This document shows positions 16,739-24,867 of a stretch of DNA of 64,000 nucleotides, piece by piece (position 1 is the stretch's first letter; the number at the start of each line of letters is the position of its first letter). Both the position numbers and the translations under genes were made by a program. Location of the stretch: assembly GCF_030944405.1 (NCBI RefSeq), contig NZ_CP132339.1:2232001-2296000 (forward strand). The letters run 5' to 3'. This DNA comes from Janthinobacterium sp. J1-1 (GTDB lineage: Bacteria > Pseudomonadota > Gammaproteobacteria > Burkholderiales > Burkholderiaceae_D). The notes below the pieces were generated by a model. That model saw only the letters and a program-made list of their open reading frames with translations, had not been told where the DNA came from and made no database searches.

Positions 16739-17220
16739 TTGATGGGTAACTCAACGTTTTTCTGGTCAAAGAACAGCGTCTGGATCTTCTCGCCGTCCTG
16801 CACATTGAGGGTATTGCGCTGGCCGGGCAGGAAATCGGTCAGCAGCTGGTGGTGGATGCGCGCGCCGGGTGCCAGGCGGGTGCGGGGGATTTCCTGGAAG
16901 ATCACCACATTGTCGGCATTGACCTTGATGCCGACCCAGTCCAGGCGCAAGCGCTTGCCGTTGGCGGCCGTGATATGAAACTGCTTTTCCACGTAGCGGC
17001 GCAGCGCCGCTTCGCTGTCCTTCTGGCCCAGGTCGAACTGGCGCTGGTAGACCTGGGTCAGCAGCGCCTCTACGTCGTGGCCGGTATAGGTGTGGACGAT
17101 TTCCGTGCTGCCGCTGGCCGGGTTGTAGCTGATGTCGGCGATGCCCATATGGTAGTTATGGGCAAAGGCAGCCGTGCTGGCCACAGCCAGCGTCAGCGCC
17201 AGCAGGGCAGCCTTGATCAC
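16735..17220 (-). CDS. Secreted DUF6702-like protein
   Basis: 161-residue exported protein with a Sec signal peptide (about 1-20, ending AFAHNYH). The mature part looks like a single small beta-rich domain of the DUF6702 type, which has no known function. Initiation is at GTG (17220); this GTG overlaps the TGA of the M1 peptidase gene (GTGA), so the two are translationally coupled. That pairing with a secreted zinc peptidase suggests a shared periplasmic role, such as inhibitor, chaperone or partner, but this is inference. The stop codon lies inside a REP-like repeat. Confidence 0.75.
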   Translation of the reverse strand: MIKAALLALTLAVASTAAFAHNYHMGIADISYNPASGSTEIVHTYTGHDVEALLTQVYQRQFDLGQKDSEAALRRYVEKQFHITAANGKRLRLDWVGIKVNADNVVIFQEIPRTRLAPGARIHHQLLTDFLPGQRNTLNVQDGEKIQTLFFDQKNVELPIK

Positions 17221-19595
17221 GACTCGCCGTCCTTGTCGCCCGCTGCGCCTTTGGCTTTCAAGGGCGTATTAAAGTCGCGCATCAGGTTTTCCTTGGGCGA
17301 CTTCTCGCTCTTGAACAGTTCCAGGCGCGACGGCGTCAGCTTGCGCGGCCAGCTGTTGTTGCTGGTGTCGATGTCGGCCGTTTCCCAGTACGGGTCCTGC
17401 ACCAGGCCCACCATCGGTTCGTCCGTGATGACGACCTTGGTGATTCTCTTCGGCGAGTAGCGCCACACTTCGGCCGGCACGCGCTCGATGTATTTCTTGC
17501 CGCTTTTCAGTTCGATCTCGAGGATCAGTGGCATCACCATGCCGCCCAGGTTGGACAGGTCGACCAGGTACAGATGCTTGCCCTGTTTCAGCAGTTCCTT
17601 TTCCCACGGTTCCAGGCTGGCGATCGCTTCGGCGTAGGCGTTGCGGTCCTTGTTGGTGACGGTGTAGTCGTCGTGCTGGTTATAGAAATCCTTCAGCTCC
17701 GGGTGTGCGTCGACCCGGCGCGGCATGCCCTTGTTGGCGCGGTCGGTGACCGATTCCGGCTGGGCCGCTTTCTGCGCCTTCTTCCAGGCTTTTTCCGTTT
17801 CCGGATTTTTGCTGCTCACGCCGTATTCGCTGATGCCGTCGATGCTGATATCGACCGCGTCGGTGGTGTAGAACCAGCCGCGCCAGAACCAGTCCAGGTC
17901 GGTGCCGGAGGCGTCTTCCATGGTGCGGAAAAAGTCGGCCGGCGTGGGGCGCTTGAACTTCCAGCGCTGCGCATATTCCTTGAAGGCGTAGTCGAACAGC
18001 TCGCGCCCCAGTATGGTTTCGCGCAGGATGTTCAGGCCGGCCGCCGGCTTGGCGTAGGCGTTGTTACCGAACTGCAGCAAGGACTCGGAATTGGTCATGA
18101 TCGGCACCTGGTCTCGGCTACGCATGTAGTCGACGATCTCGCGCGGCTCGCCACGCGAGGCCGGATAATTTTCTTCCCATGCCTGCTGCGCCAGGTACTG
18201 CACGAAGGTGTTCAGGCCTTCGTCCATCCAGGTCCACTGGCGCTCGTCCGAGTTGATGATCATCGGGTAGTAGTTGTGGCCCACTTCATGGATGATCACG
18301 CCGATCAGGCCATACTTGGTGCGTTTCGAATACGTCAGTTCGCCCGTTTTTTTATCCTTGACGGGGCGCGGGCCATTGAACGAAATCATCGGGTATTCCA
18401 TGCCGCCCACCGGGCCGTTGACGGAGATCGCGGTCGGGTAAGGGTAGTCGATGCTGTACTTGTTGTACTGTTCGATGGTGTGGACGATGGCTTGCGTGCT
18501 GTATTTTTCCCACAGCGGATTGCCTTCCTTCGGATAGTAGGACATGGCCATCACGTCGCTGCCACCCTTCTTGTAGCCCTGCGCATCCCAGATGAACTTG
18601 CGGCTCGAGGCCCAGGCGAAATCGCGCACATTGGCGGCCTTGAAGTGCCAGGTCTTCTGCGCGCGGCTGACCGATTTTTCGGCCGCTTCGGCTTCCTTCT
18701 GCGTGACGATGATCACCGGCTTGTCGCTGGTGCGCGCCTTGTCCAGGCGCTCGCGCTGGGCCGGCGTAAGGACATCCTGCGGGTTTTGCAGTTCGCCGGT
18801 GGAGGCCACCACATGGTCGGCCGGCACCGTCAGCTGCACGTCGTAGTCGCCGAATTCCAGCGTGAATTCGCCCGAGCCCAGGAACTGCTTGTGCTGCCAG
18901 CCGGCCGCATCGTAATAGGCGGCCATGCGCGGGAACCACTGCGCCACTTCGAACAGGGCGTTCTTGTCCTCGGCAAAATACTCGTAGCCGGCGCGCCCGC
19001 CCAGCACCTTCTGTTCGTTGATGCGGTAGTCCCAGTCGATCTGGAACACGAAATCCTGGCCCGGTTTCAAGGGTTGCGGCAGGTCGATGCGCATCATGGT
19101 GCGGTTGATGACGTATTTCAAAGGCTGGCCATCGGCGCCCTTGAGCGCGCGGATATTGAAGCCGCCCTGGAAGTCGCCGCGCGCCAGGATGCCGCGCAGG
19201 CCTTCGAATTTCATGGTGTCTTCGCCGGCCGTCTTGGCCCAGGCCTGGCGCGAGGGCGCGGTGGCCATGCGGCGCGCGTCGGAGTCCGGCTTGTAGATAT
19301 TCTGGTCCAGCTGCACCCACAGGTAGCCGAGGGTATCGGGCGACTTGTTATGGTAGGTGACGGTGCCGCTGCCGGTGATTTCGCGTTTCGCTTCGTCCAG
19401 CGTGGCGCGGATCGTGTAGTCGGCGCGCTGCTGCCAGTAGGCGTGGCCGGGCGCGCCGGAGGCGGTGCGGTAGGTGTTCGGGGTGGGCAGCAATTCTTCC
19501 AGCTGGCGAAATTTGTCGTCGAAGGGCTCGGCGGCAAAGGCGGAAACGGTAAAGCAAAGAGCCAGGCAGGCCGCGGAGCCGGAAAGAATGCGCAT
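17217..19595 (-). CDS. M1-family zinc metallopeptidase
   Basis: Exported aminopeptidase-like enzyme of about 792 residues. A signal peptide (about 1-22, ending FAAEPF) is followed by the M1 N-terminal beta domain, a GGMEYPM exopeptidase motif (the family GAMEN site) and the zinc site HEVGH with the third ligand Glu exactly 18 residues later (WMDEG). These show a complete metal site. The ATG at 19595 is preferred over a GTG two codons earlier because AGGG lies at proper distance. The gene is coupled to the DUF6702 gene downstream. It probably trims peptides in the periplasm. Confidence 0.9.
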   Translation of the reverse strand: MRILSGSAACLALCFTVSAFAAEPFDDKFRQLEELLPTPNTYRTASGAPGHAYWQQRADYTIRATLDEAKREITGSGTVTYHNKSPDTLGYLWVQLDQNIYKPDSDARRMATAPSRQAWAKTAGEDTMKFEGLRGILARGDFQGGFNIRALKGADGQPLKYVINRTMMRIDLPQPLKPGQDFVFQIDWDYRINEQKVLGGRAGYEYFAEDKNALFEVAQWFPRMAAYYDAAGWQHKQFLGSGEFTLEFGDYDVQLTVPADHVVASTGELQNPQDVLTPAQRERLDKARTSDKPVIIVTQKEAEAAEKSVSRAQKTWHFKAANVRDFAWASSRKFIWDAQGYKKGGSDVMAMSYYPKEGNPLWEKYSTQAIVHTIEQYNKYSIDYPYPTAISVNGPVGGMEYPMISFNGPRPVKDKKTGELTYSKRTKYGLIGVIIHEVGHNYYPMIINSDERQWTWMDEGLNTFVQYLAQQAWEENYPASRGEPREIVDYMRSRDQVPIMTNSESLLQFGNNAYAKPAAGLNILRETILGRELFDYAFKEYAQRWKFKRPTPADFFRTMEDASGTDLDWFWRGWFYTTDAVDISIDGISEYGVSSKNPETEKAWKKAQKAAQPESVTDRANKGMPRRVDAHPELKDFYNQHDDYTVTNKDRNAYAEAIASLEPWEKELLKQGKHLYLVDLSNLGGMVMPLILEIELKSGKKYIERVPAEVWRYSPKRITKVVITDEPMVGLVQDPYWETADIDTSNNSWPRKLTPSRLELFKSEKSPKENLMRDFNTPLKAKGAAGDKDGES

Positions 19596-19760
19596 GTTCA
19601 CCCTGATATTGTTGTAAAGAAATAGTGGCGACTATTCTAAACGCAGGGGAGACTCTGCCTTGTATCGATTTGTAATAAAGAAAGGCGGATTTTGTGCCAG
19701 CTTTTGGCTGGCGCCGTGCATGCCGGGATTCGCCTTATTTTGCTTGGAAAAAGCGCCGGT

Positions 19761-20213
19761 TTACTCACTTTTCATCAGGCTGGCACGCAACTGGTCGAGC
19801 TGTTGTTTCATATCTACAACTTGCGCCACGCTGCACTGGCTGGCCGTCAAAATCGCTTCCGGCAGCAGCGCCGCCTGCTCGCGCAACTCGCTGCCCGCGT
19901 CCGTCAGCGTGATGATGACTTGTCGCTCGTCGCTGGCGGCGCGCGTGCGGTTCAACAGGCCGGCCTGCTCCATGCGCTTGAGCAGGGGCGTGAGGGTGGC
20001 CGAGTCGAGGAACAGGCGCTCGCCCACCTCGGACACGCTCAGGCCGTCGCGCTCCCACAACACCATCATCACCAGGTATTGCGAATAGGTCAGGCCCAGC
20101 TTGCGCAGGAGCTTGCGGTACAGCTTGTTCATGGCAAGCGAGGTCGAGTACAGCGCGAAGCACAGCTGGCTGTCCAGGCGCGGCACCTGGTGCAGGGGGT
20201 TGTTGGTATCCAT
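19761..20213 (-). CDS. ohrR: OhrR-type MarR regulator, peroxide sensing
   Basis: 150-residue winged-helix repressor of the OhrR branch of MarR. The reactive Cys is at about residue 18 in the hallmark [10 protein letters not shown], and a second Cys near 127 (TASQCSV) makes it a two-Cys type, as in Xanthomonas OhrR. The block [16 protein letters not shown] and the wing [17 protein letters not shown] with DERQV match the family closely. Known OhrR proteins sense organic hydroperoxides and repress ohr. No ohr gene is beside it; the next gene upstream in the same direction is an aldo/keto reductase 46 bp away. The ATG at 20213 is chosen for family length. Confidence 0.9.
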   Translation of the reverse strand: MDTNNPLHQVPRLDSQLCFALYSTSLAMNKLYRKLLRKLGLTYSQYLVMMVLWERDGLSVSEVGERLFLDSATLTPLLKRMEQAGLLNRTRAASDERQVIITLTDAGSELREQAALLPEAILTASQCSVAQVVDMKQQLDQLRASLMKSE

Positions 20214-20259
20214 CTGCACAGTATATATGGCGCGCGATCTAATTACAAGCGATTTGCAA

Positions 20260-21132
20260 TCAAGTTGCAAGCGACGCCAGTGCGGCCAGCGCTGGCGCAT
20301 CGAGCGTCAGTCCACCGGCGGCGACGTTTTCACGCAGATGGGCCACCGACGAGGTGCCGGGGATCACCAGCATGTTCGGCACGCGCTGCAGCAGCCAGGC
20401 CAGCGCCACCTGCATCGGTGTCGCCTGCAGGCTGGCCGCCACCTGGCTCAAGGCATCGGACTGCAGCGGCGAAAAACCGCCGAGCGGGAAGAAGGGGACA
20501 TAGGCGATGCCTTGCGCGGCCAGGCTGTCGATCAGCGCGTCGTCGACCCGGTGCGCCAGGTTGTAGTGATTCTGCACGCAGACAATCGGCGTGATGGCCT
20601 GCGCTTCGGCCACTTGCGCCGCATCGACATTGGACAGGCCGATATGGCGTACCAGCCCTTCCCGCTGCAGTTGCATCATGGTTGCCAGCGGCTCGGCCAG
20701 CGAGGAGCCGTCGGCGCCGTCCAGCCCGGGTGCGCGCAGGTTGACCACGTCGAGCACATCGAGGCCCAGGTTGCGCAGGTTGTCGTGCACGGCGTCGCGC
20801 AGTTGCTGCGGCGAGGCGGCCGGCAGCCAGGACTGGTCGGCGCCGCGCACGAAGCCGATCTTGGTGACGATGGCGAGACCGTCGCGGTAAGGGTGCAGCG
20901 CTTCGCGGATGATCTGGTTGGTGATGTGCGGGCCATAAAAATCCGAGGTGTCGATATGGTTGATGCCCAGCTCGATGGCCTCGCGCAGCACGGCCACGGC
21001 GGCGGCGCGGTCTTTCGGCGGACCCCACACGTGGGGGCCGGCCAGCTGCATGGCGCCGTAGCCGATGCGGTTGAAAACGAGATCGGAACCGGCGGGCGTG
21101 AACTGGTGCTGATTGGGAGAATAGGTGGTCAT
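20260..21132 (-). CDS. Aldo/keto reductase
   Basis: 290-residue NAD(P)H-dependent oxidoreductase with a TIM-barrel fold. The catalytic Asp and Tyr lie in HIDTSDFYG, the Lys in IVTKIGF, and VQNHYNL and [14 protein letters not shown] mark the later barrel strands and cofactor-phosphate site. Substrates are small aldehydes or ketones; which one is not clear. A divergent LysR gene begins 112 bp away and a 17-bp palindrome lies between them, so the LysR protein probably controls this gene. An OhrR gene follows in the same direction, linking it possibly to detoxifying peroxide-derived aldehydes. Confidence 0.88.
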   Translation of the reverse strand: MTTYSPNQHQFTPAGSDLVFNRIGYGAMQLAGPHVWGPPKDRAAAVAVLREAIELGINHIDTSDFYGPHITNQIIREALHPYRDGLAIVTKIGFVRGADQSWLPAASPQQLRDAVHDNLRNLGLDVLDVVNLRAPGLDGADGSSLAEPLATMMQLQREGLVRHIGLSNVDAAQVAEAQAITPIVCVQNHYNLAHRVDDALIDSLAAQGIAYVPFFPLGGFSPLQSDALSQVAASLQATPMQVALAWLLQRVPNMLVIPGTSSVAHLRENVAAGGLTLDAPALAALASLAT

Positions 21133-21211
21133 GGCTGCTCCTGTGGGGTGGATCGGGATACGGGAACAGTCATGGTAGCGCCGATGGCGCTGTGTGATAA
21201 TCGGGGCAATC

Positions 21212-21228
21212 GCGCACAGGCTGTGCGC
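21212..21228. promoter_or_regulatory. 17-bp palindromic operator, AKR/LysR gap
   Basis: Perfect dyad GCGCACAG-G-CTGTGCGC, centred in the 112-bp gap between the divergent aldo/keto reductase and LysR genes. This is the expected position for a LysR recognition site. A related half, ACGCACA, follows at 21233-21239. Confidence 0.55.
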
Positions 21229-21244
21229 ATTTACGCACAATCAT

Positions 21245-22162
21245 ATGCATCCATCCAGTCCTTCCATGGCCGACCTGGCCACCTTTGCCCAAGTACCCCA
21301 GCACCAGGGTTTTCGCCAGGCCGCGCGCCTGTCCGGCCAGTCGGCGTCGGCCATGAGCGAGGCGGTGCGCCGCCTGGAGCAGCAGCTGGGCATCCGCCTG
21401 CTGCTGCGTACCACGCGCAGCGTGACGCCGACCGAGGCTGGCGCGCTGCTGCTGTCGCGCCTGCGGCCCGCCTTGAGCGAGGTGGCCGGCGCGCTCGATG
21501 TGCTGAACGATTTGCGCGACAGTCCGCGCGGCAGCTTGCGCCTGAACGTGCCGGTCAACGCGGCGCGCTTCTTCCTGCAGCCGATGGTTGACCAATTCCT
21601 GCGCGCCTACCCGCACATCGTGCTGGAACTGGTGGTCGATAATAATTTCGTCGATATCGTCGCCAGCGGCTGCGACGCCGGCATCCGCTATGGCGAGCGG
21701 CTGGAACAGGACATGATCGCCATCCCGATCGGCCCGCGCACGCAGCGTTTCGCGGTGGCGGGCGCGCCGTCCTACCTGGCGCGGCGCGGCGTGCCGGCGC
21801 ATCCGCGCGACCTGCTGCAGCATGACTGCCTGCTGGGGAAATTCTTGAGTGGCGCGATTCCGGCGTGGGAATTCGAGCGCGACGGGCAGAAGGTGAGCGT
21901 GGAGCCCGGCGGACCGATTATCGTCACGCCGACGGCCTTCGATTTTGCGGTCAGCATGGCCATCGCCGGCCATGGCCTGGTGTATCTGTTTGAAGAATGG
22001 CTGCAGCCGCATATCGATGCGGGCCAGCTGCAGCCGGTGCTGGAGGACTGGGCGATGCCGTTTCCCGGCCCGTTTCTATACTATGCGGGCCGGCGCCATC
22101 TGCCGGCGCCGCTGCGCGCGTTTATCGATTTCGTGCAGGCCAATTTTGCTCAATCGGCGTAG
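21245..22162 (+). CDS. LysR-family regulator
   Basis: About 305-residue transcription factor. The N-terminal helix-turn-helix spans about residues 9-65 (QHQGFRQAARLSGQSASAMS to RTTRSVTPTEAG), followed by a LysR substrate-binding domain with the CrgA-like GCDAGIRYGERLEQDM motif. The ATG at 21245 is used; another in-frame ATG at 21266 is possible. Divergent from the aldo/keto reductase, which it probably regulates. Its 3' end overlaps the convergent isomerase gene by 13 bp. Confidence 0.9.
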   Translation: MHPSSPSMADLATFAQVPQHQGFRQAARLSGQSASAMSEAVRRLEQQLGIRLLLRTTRSVTPTEAGALLLSRLRPALSEVAGALDVLNDLRDSPRGSLRLNVPVNAARFFLQPMVDQFLRAYPHIVLELVVDNNFVDIVASGCDAGIRYGERLEQDMIAIPIGPRTQRFAVAGAPSYLARRGVPAHPRDLLQHDCLLGKFLSGAIPAWEFERDGQKVSVEPGGPIIVTPTAFDFAVSMAIAGHGLVYLFEEWLQPHIDAGQLQPVLEDWAMPFPGPFLYYAGRRHLPAPLRAFIDFVQANFAQSA

Positions 22163-22968
22163 CGCTGGCGCAGCAGGTGCAGCATCGCCACATTCTGCTG
22201 CCACGCATCGGCAACCGGCTGCTGCGTCCAAGGCAGCGTTTGCAGATACGGCGCCGGGCCGAATTCGGGCGTAAACGTCAGCAGTTCGGCGCCGGCCGCG
22301 CGTCGCAGCGCCACGATCTGGTCCCACCAGGACAGGTGGGCGTCCAGCGCCTCCCTGGCTTCCGGTGCGCGGAAGTCGGCCACCTGCGGCCCTTGCGCAT
22401 GGCCCACGCGCGCATGGATATGGCGCACCTGGGGCAGGGTGCGGGCCAGCGTGTGCGGTTGATCGGCCAGCAGCGATTCGCAGGCGCAGCACCAGTGCGA
22501 CAGGTCGGCCGTCAGGGGCAACTGCGGGAACTGGTCCAGGTAGGGCAGCAGCAGCATCGGGTGGCCGCTGAAACGGCTGCGGTGGATTTCATGCACGATG
22601 GGCACGCCGTGCCTGTCCGAAATGGCGGCTGCCAATTCGATCAGTTCGGCGTTTTGCGCCTGGCTGTAGTAATCCTTGCCCGTGTGCGTGTTGACCAGCA
22701 CGGGGCGCGCCAGGCAGGCGTTCTCCAGCAGTTCGGCCAGCGCGGCGCGATGCTGCTTGAAATCGCTGTGGAACACGGTCTCCCACTGCGCGGCGATCAG
22801 GGCCAGGCCGGCGTCGGCGATGCGGCCGGTCCACTCCTCGCGCAGGGCCACGTCCAGCGGCAGCGACATCTCGATGCCGTCGAAACCGGCCGCCAGCACC
22901 TTGTCGATAAACACGGCGGCCGGCAGCTCGTTATTGCCCCACTGCGGCGCAAAAATCTGGATACGCAT
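22150..22968 (-). CDS. Sugar phosphate isomerase/epimerase-like TIM-barrel protein
   Basis: 272-residue member of the AP-endonuclease-2/xylose-isomerase-like superfamily. Metal-binding residues typical of the fold can be seen: Glu in FDGIEMSL, His in VNTHTG, Glu-His in VHEIHRSR, and Asp/His in LTADLSHWC and HIHARVG. Such enzymes isomerise or epimerise sugars, inosose or hydroxypyruvate-like compounds; the substrate here is unknown. Its ATG overlaps the TAA of the PhyH-type dioxygenase (TAATG), so the two form a coupled operon and presumably act in one catabolic route under the divergent LysR regulator. Confidence 0.85.
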   Translation of the reverse strand: MRIQIFAPQWGNNELPAAVFIDKVLAAGFDGIEMSLPLDVALREEWTGRIADAGLALIAAQWETVFHSDFKQHRAALAELLENACLARPVLVNTHTGKDYYSQAQNAELIELAAAISDRHGVPIVHEIHRSRFSGHPMLLLPYLDQFPQLPLTADLSHWCCACESLLADQPHTLARTLPQVRHIHARVGHAQGPQVADFRAPEAREALDAHLSWWDQIVALRRAAGAELLTFTPEFGPAPYLQTLPWTQQPVADAWQQNVAMLHLLRQRYAD

Positions 22969-23807
22969 TACTCGAAACCCCGCACCGGCAACGAGGCGTC
23001 GCGCTGTATCCAGTTATGCGCCGCGTATTCGGTCTGGCCGTCGGTGGCGTGTAGCGTATAGGCGTGGCGCGAGACGGGCGAGCGGTTCGGCGCGCTGTAG
23101 TGCGGCAGCAGGCCGTGGAAGCAGACCAGGGCGCCGGCCTTGACTTCCAGTGGCACGGCGGTGCTGTCGTCGGGCCAGGGCGTCGCATCGAGTTTTTCCA
23201 CGCGTACCTGGTCGCCGTTGCGGATAAAGCGTTCGCGCAGCGGGCCGCGGTGGCCGCCCGGTTCGGCCCACAGGCAGCCGTTGTCCAGGGTCGCGTCTTC
23301 CAGCGCGAACCAGAAGGTGGTCACGCTGATCGGCGTGGTTTCAAAATAGGTGGCGTCCTGGTGCCAGCGCACTTCGCCGCCGATGCCGGGCTGCTTGAAG
23401 ATATACATCGATTGCCACACTTGCGCGTCGGCCAGGCCCAGGTCGCGCGCCACTTGCGCCAGTGCCGGATCGGCGGAAAAAGCGCGGAACACGGGGTCCA
23501 GGTCGTGCATGGCGTGGCCGATCTTGTTGATCGACAGCGACTTGGCCTGCTTCAGCTGGCCGTCCGGGCCGAACGCTTCTTCTTCAAAAAAGCAGCGGAT
23601 GGTGTTGTCGGAGGCGAGAAAATAATCGTTGGTGTTTTTCGCCTGATCGCGCGTGGTGAAAATCGACTGGCTGACGCTGGGATCGAATTCGTTGACAATC
23701 TGCTCGGCGCGCGCACGCAGGGCGGCGATTTCATCGAGGCTCTTGAAGCCGGGCAGCACCAGGTAGCCGTCGCGTTGGTATTGTTCTTTTTGTTCAAGTG
23801 TCAGCAT
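22968..23807 (-). CDS. Phytanoyl-CoA dioxygenase (PhyH)-family protein
   Basis: 279-residue 2-oxoglutarate/Fe(II) oxygenase. Iron ligands are seen as HxD in RWHQDATYF and a distal His in GLLPHYSAPNRS, with Arg in SRHAYTLH for oxoglutarate. Overall order resembles the PHYHD1 subgroup. The ATG at 23807 begins the conserved EQYQRDGYLVLPGF opening; an open frame upstream is rejected as it runs into the operator. It is first gene of a two-gene operon with a TIM-barrel isomerase and diverges from a LysR gene 109 bp away. Substrate is not known. Confidence 0.87.
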   Translation of the reverse strand: MLTLEQKEQYQRDGYLVLPGFKSLDEIAALRARAEQIVNEFDPSVSQSIFTTRDQAKNTNDYFLASDNTIRCFFEEEAFGPDGQLKQAKSLSINKIGHAMHDLDPVFRAFSADPALAQVARDLGLADAQVWQSMYIFKQPGIGGEVRWHQDATYFETTPISVTTFWFALEDATLDNGCLWAEPGGHRGPLRERFIRNGDQVRVEKLDATPWPDDSTAVPLEVKAGALVCFHGLLPHYSAPNRSPVSRHAYTLHATDGQTEYAAHNWIQRDASLPVRGFE

Positions 23808-23884
23808 GGCGGCGGCTCCGGAAGGTGATGGAAGACGCCATTGTAGGATGGGTGTGCATGGCAAACAATCGATCATCGGTTGAC

Positions 23885-23911
23885 AGATTGTCGCCAAAAC
23901 GCAGACAATCT
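23885..23911. promoter_or_regulatory. Inverted repeat between PhyH and LysR genes
   Basis: Perfect arms AGATTGTC (23885-23892) and GACAATCT (23904-23911) with 11 bp between, which matches the size of LysR sites, ending 5 bp before the LysR start codon. Likely operator controlling both divergent transcripts. Confidence 0.6.
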
Positions 23912-23916
23912 TTGAT

Positions 23917-24867
23917 ATGGATCAATTGCAAGCGATGGAAATTTTCGTGGAAGTGGCGCAGCAGCGCAGCTTCACCGTGGCCGGCCAGCGCCTGGGCCTG
24001 TCACGCGCCATGGTCAGCAAGACCATCATGCAGCTGGAAGACAAGCTCAACGCCCGCCTGCTGCACCGCTCGACGCGCGAAGTGAGTTTGACCGATGCGG
24101 GGCGGGCTTATCTGGCGCCGTGCATGGCCACCGTCAGCCAGGCGCAGGAAGCGGCCCGTTCGGTGGCGCAGGTGGTGCAAACGGGCGCGGCGCTGGCCGG
24201 GCCGCTGCGCATCCAGGCGCCGTCCAGTTTTGGCAGTGCCTGGTTGGCCGACGCCGTGGCCCGCTTCAGCCTGCTGCATCCGCAACTGCGTGCCGAGCTG
24301 TTTGTCGACGACGCGCTGCTCGATCCGATACGCCACGGCTTCGACTTGACCATCCGCGTTGGCGGCATTCCCGACAGTAGCGCGCTGGCCATGCGCCCGC
24401 TGGCGCCGTGCCGCGCCGTGCTGTGCGCCAGCCCCGCCTACCTGACGCAACAGGGCATGCCGCAAACGCCGCAAGATTTATTGAATCACCAGTGCCTGCA
24501 TTTCAGCCACCTGACCGATGGCACCAACTGGCATTTTCAACGGGGCGAGGGAGAGCAGCGTGAAGAGGTCAGCGTGCGCGTGCAGGCGGGCTTTACGGCC
24601 AATAACGGCCTGGTGCTGCAGCAGGCCGCAAAGCAGGGCCTGGGCATCGTCTACAGCACCACGTTTCTTGCCTGGCGCGCGTTGCTCGACGGCAGCCTGG
24701 TGCCGGTGCTGGCCGGCTGGTCGCTGCCGCTGAACTATCTGAGCGCGCTGTATCCGGCCAGCCGCCAGTTGTCGCCCAAGGTGCGCGCCCTGATCGACTT
24801 CCTGGTGCTTGAGTACCAGCCGGCGCCGCTATGGGACCGCGAGCTGGCGGCGGCCGGGATTGTGTAG
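23917..24867 (+). CDS. LysR-family regulator
   Basis: 316-residue transcription factor with N-terminal winged helix (MEIFVEVAQQRSFTVAGQRL to RSTREVSLTDAG) and a CrgA-like substrate-binding domain containing FDLTIRVGGIPDSSALAMRPL. It diverges from the PhyH/isomerase operon and probably controls it, through the 8-11-8 dyad just upstream of its own start. It ends directly against the stop of the convergent chemotaxis receptor (adjacent stop codons, no gap). Confidence 0.92.
   Translation: MDQLQAMEIFVEVAQQRSFTVAGQRLGLSRAMVSKTIMQLEDKLNARLLHRSTREVSLTDAGRAYLAPCMATVSQAQEAARSVAQVVQTGAALAGPLRIQAPSSFGSAWLADAVARFSLLHPQLRAELFVDDALLDPIRHGFDLTIRVGGIPDSSALAMRPLAPCRAVLCASPAYLTQQGMPQTPQDLLNHQCLHFSHLTDGTNWHFQRGEGEQREEVSVRVQAGFTANNGLVLQQAAKQGLGIVYSTTFLAWRALLDGSLVPVLAGWSLPLNYLSALYPASRQLSPKVRALIDFLVLEYQPAPLWDRELAAAGIV

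Noticed and set aside
17574..19625. 683-codon plus-strand frame over the M1 peptidase
   Set aside because: Shadow of the peptidase, which has a complete zinc site on the minus strand.
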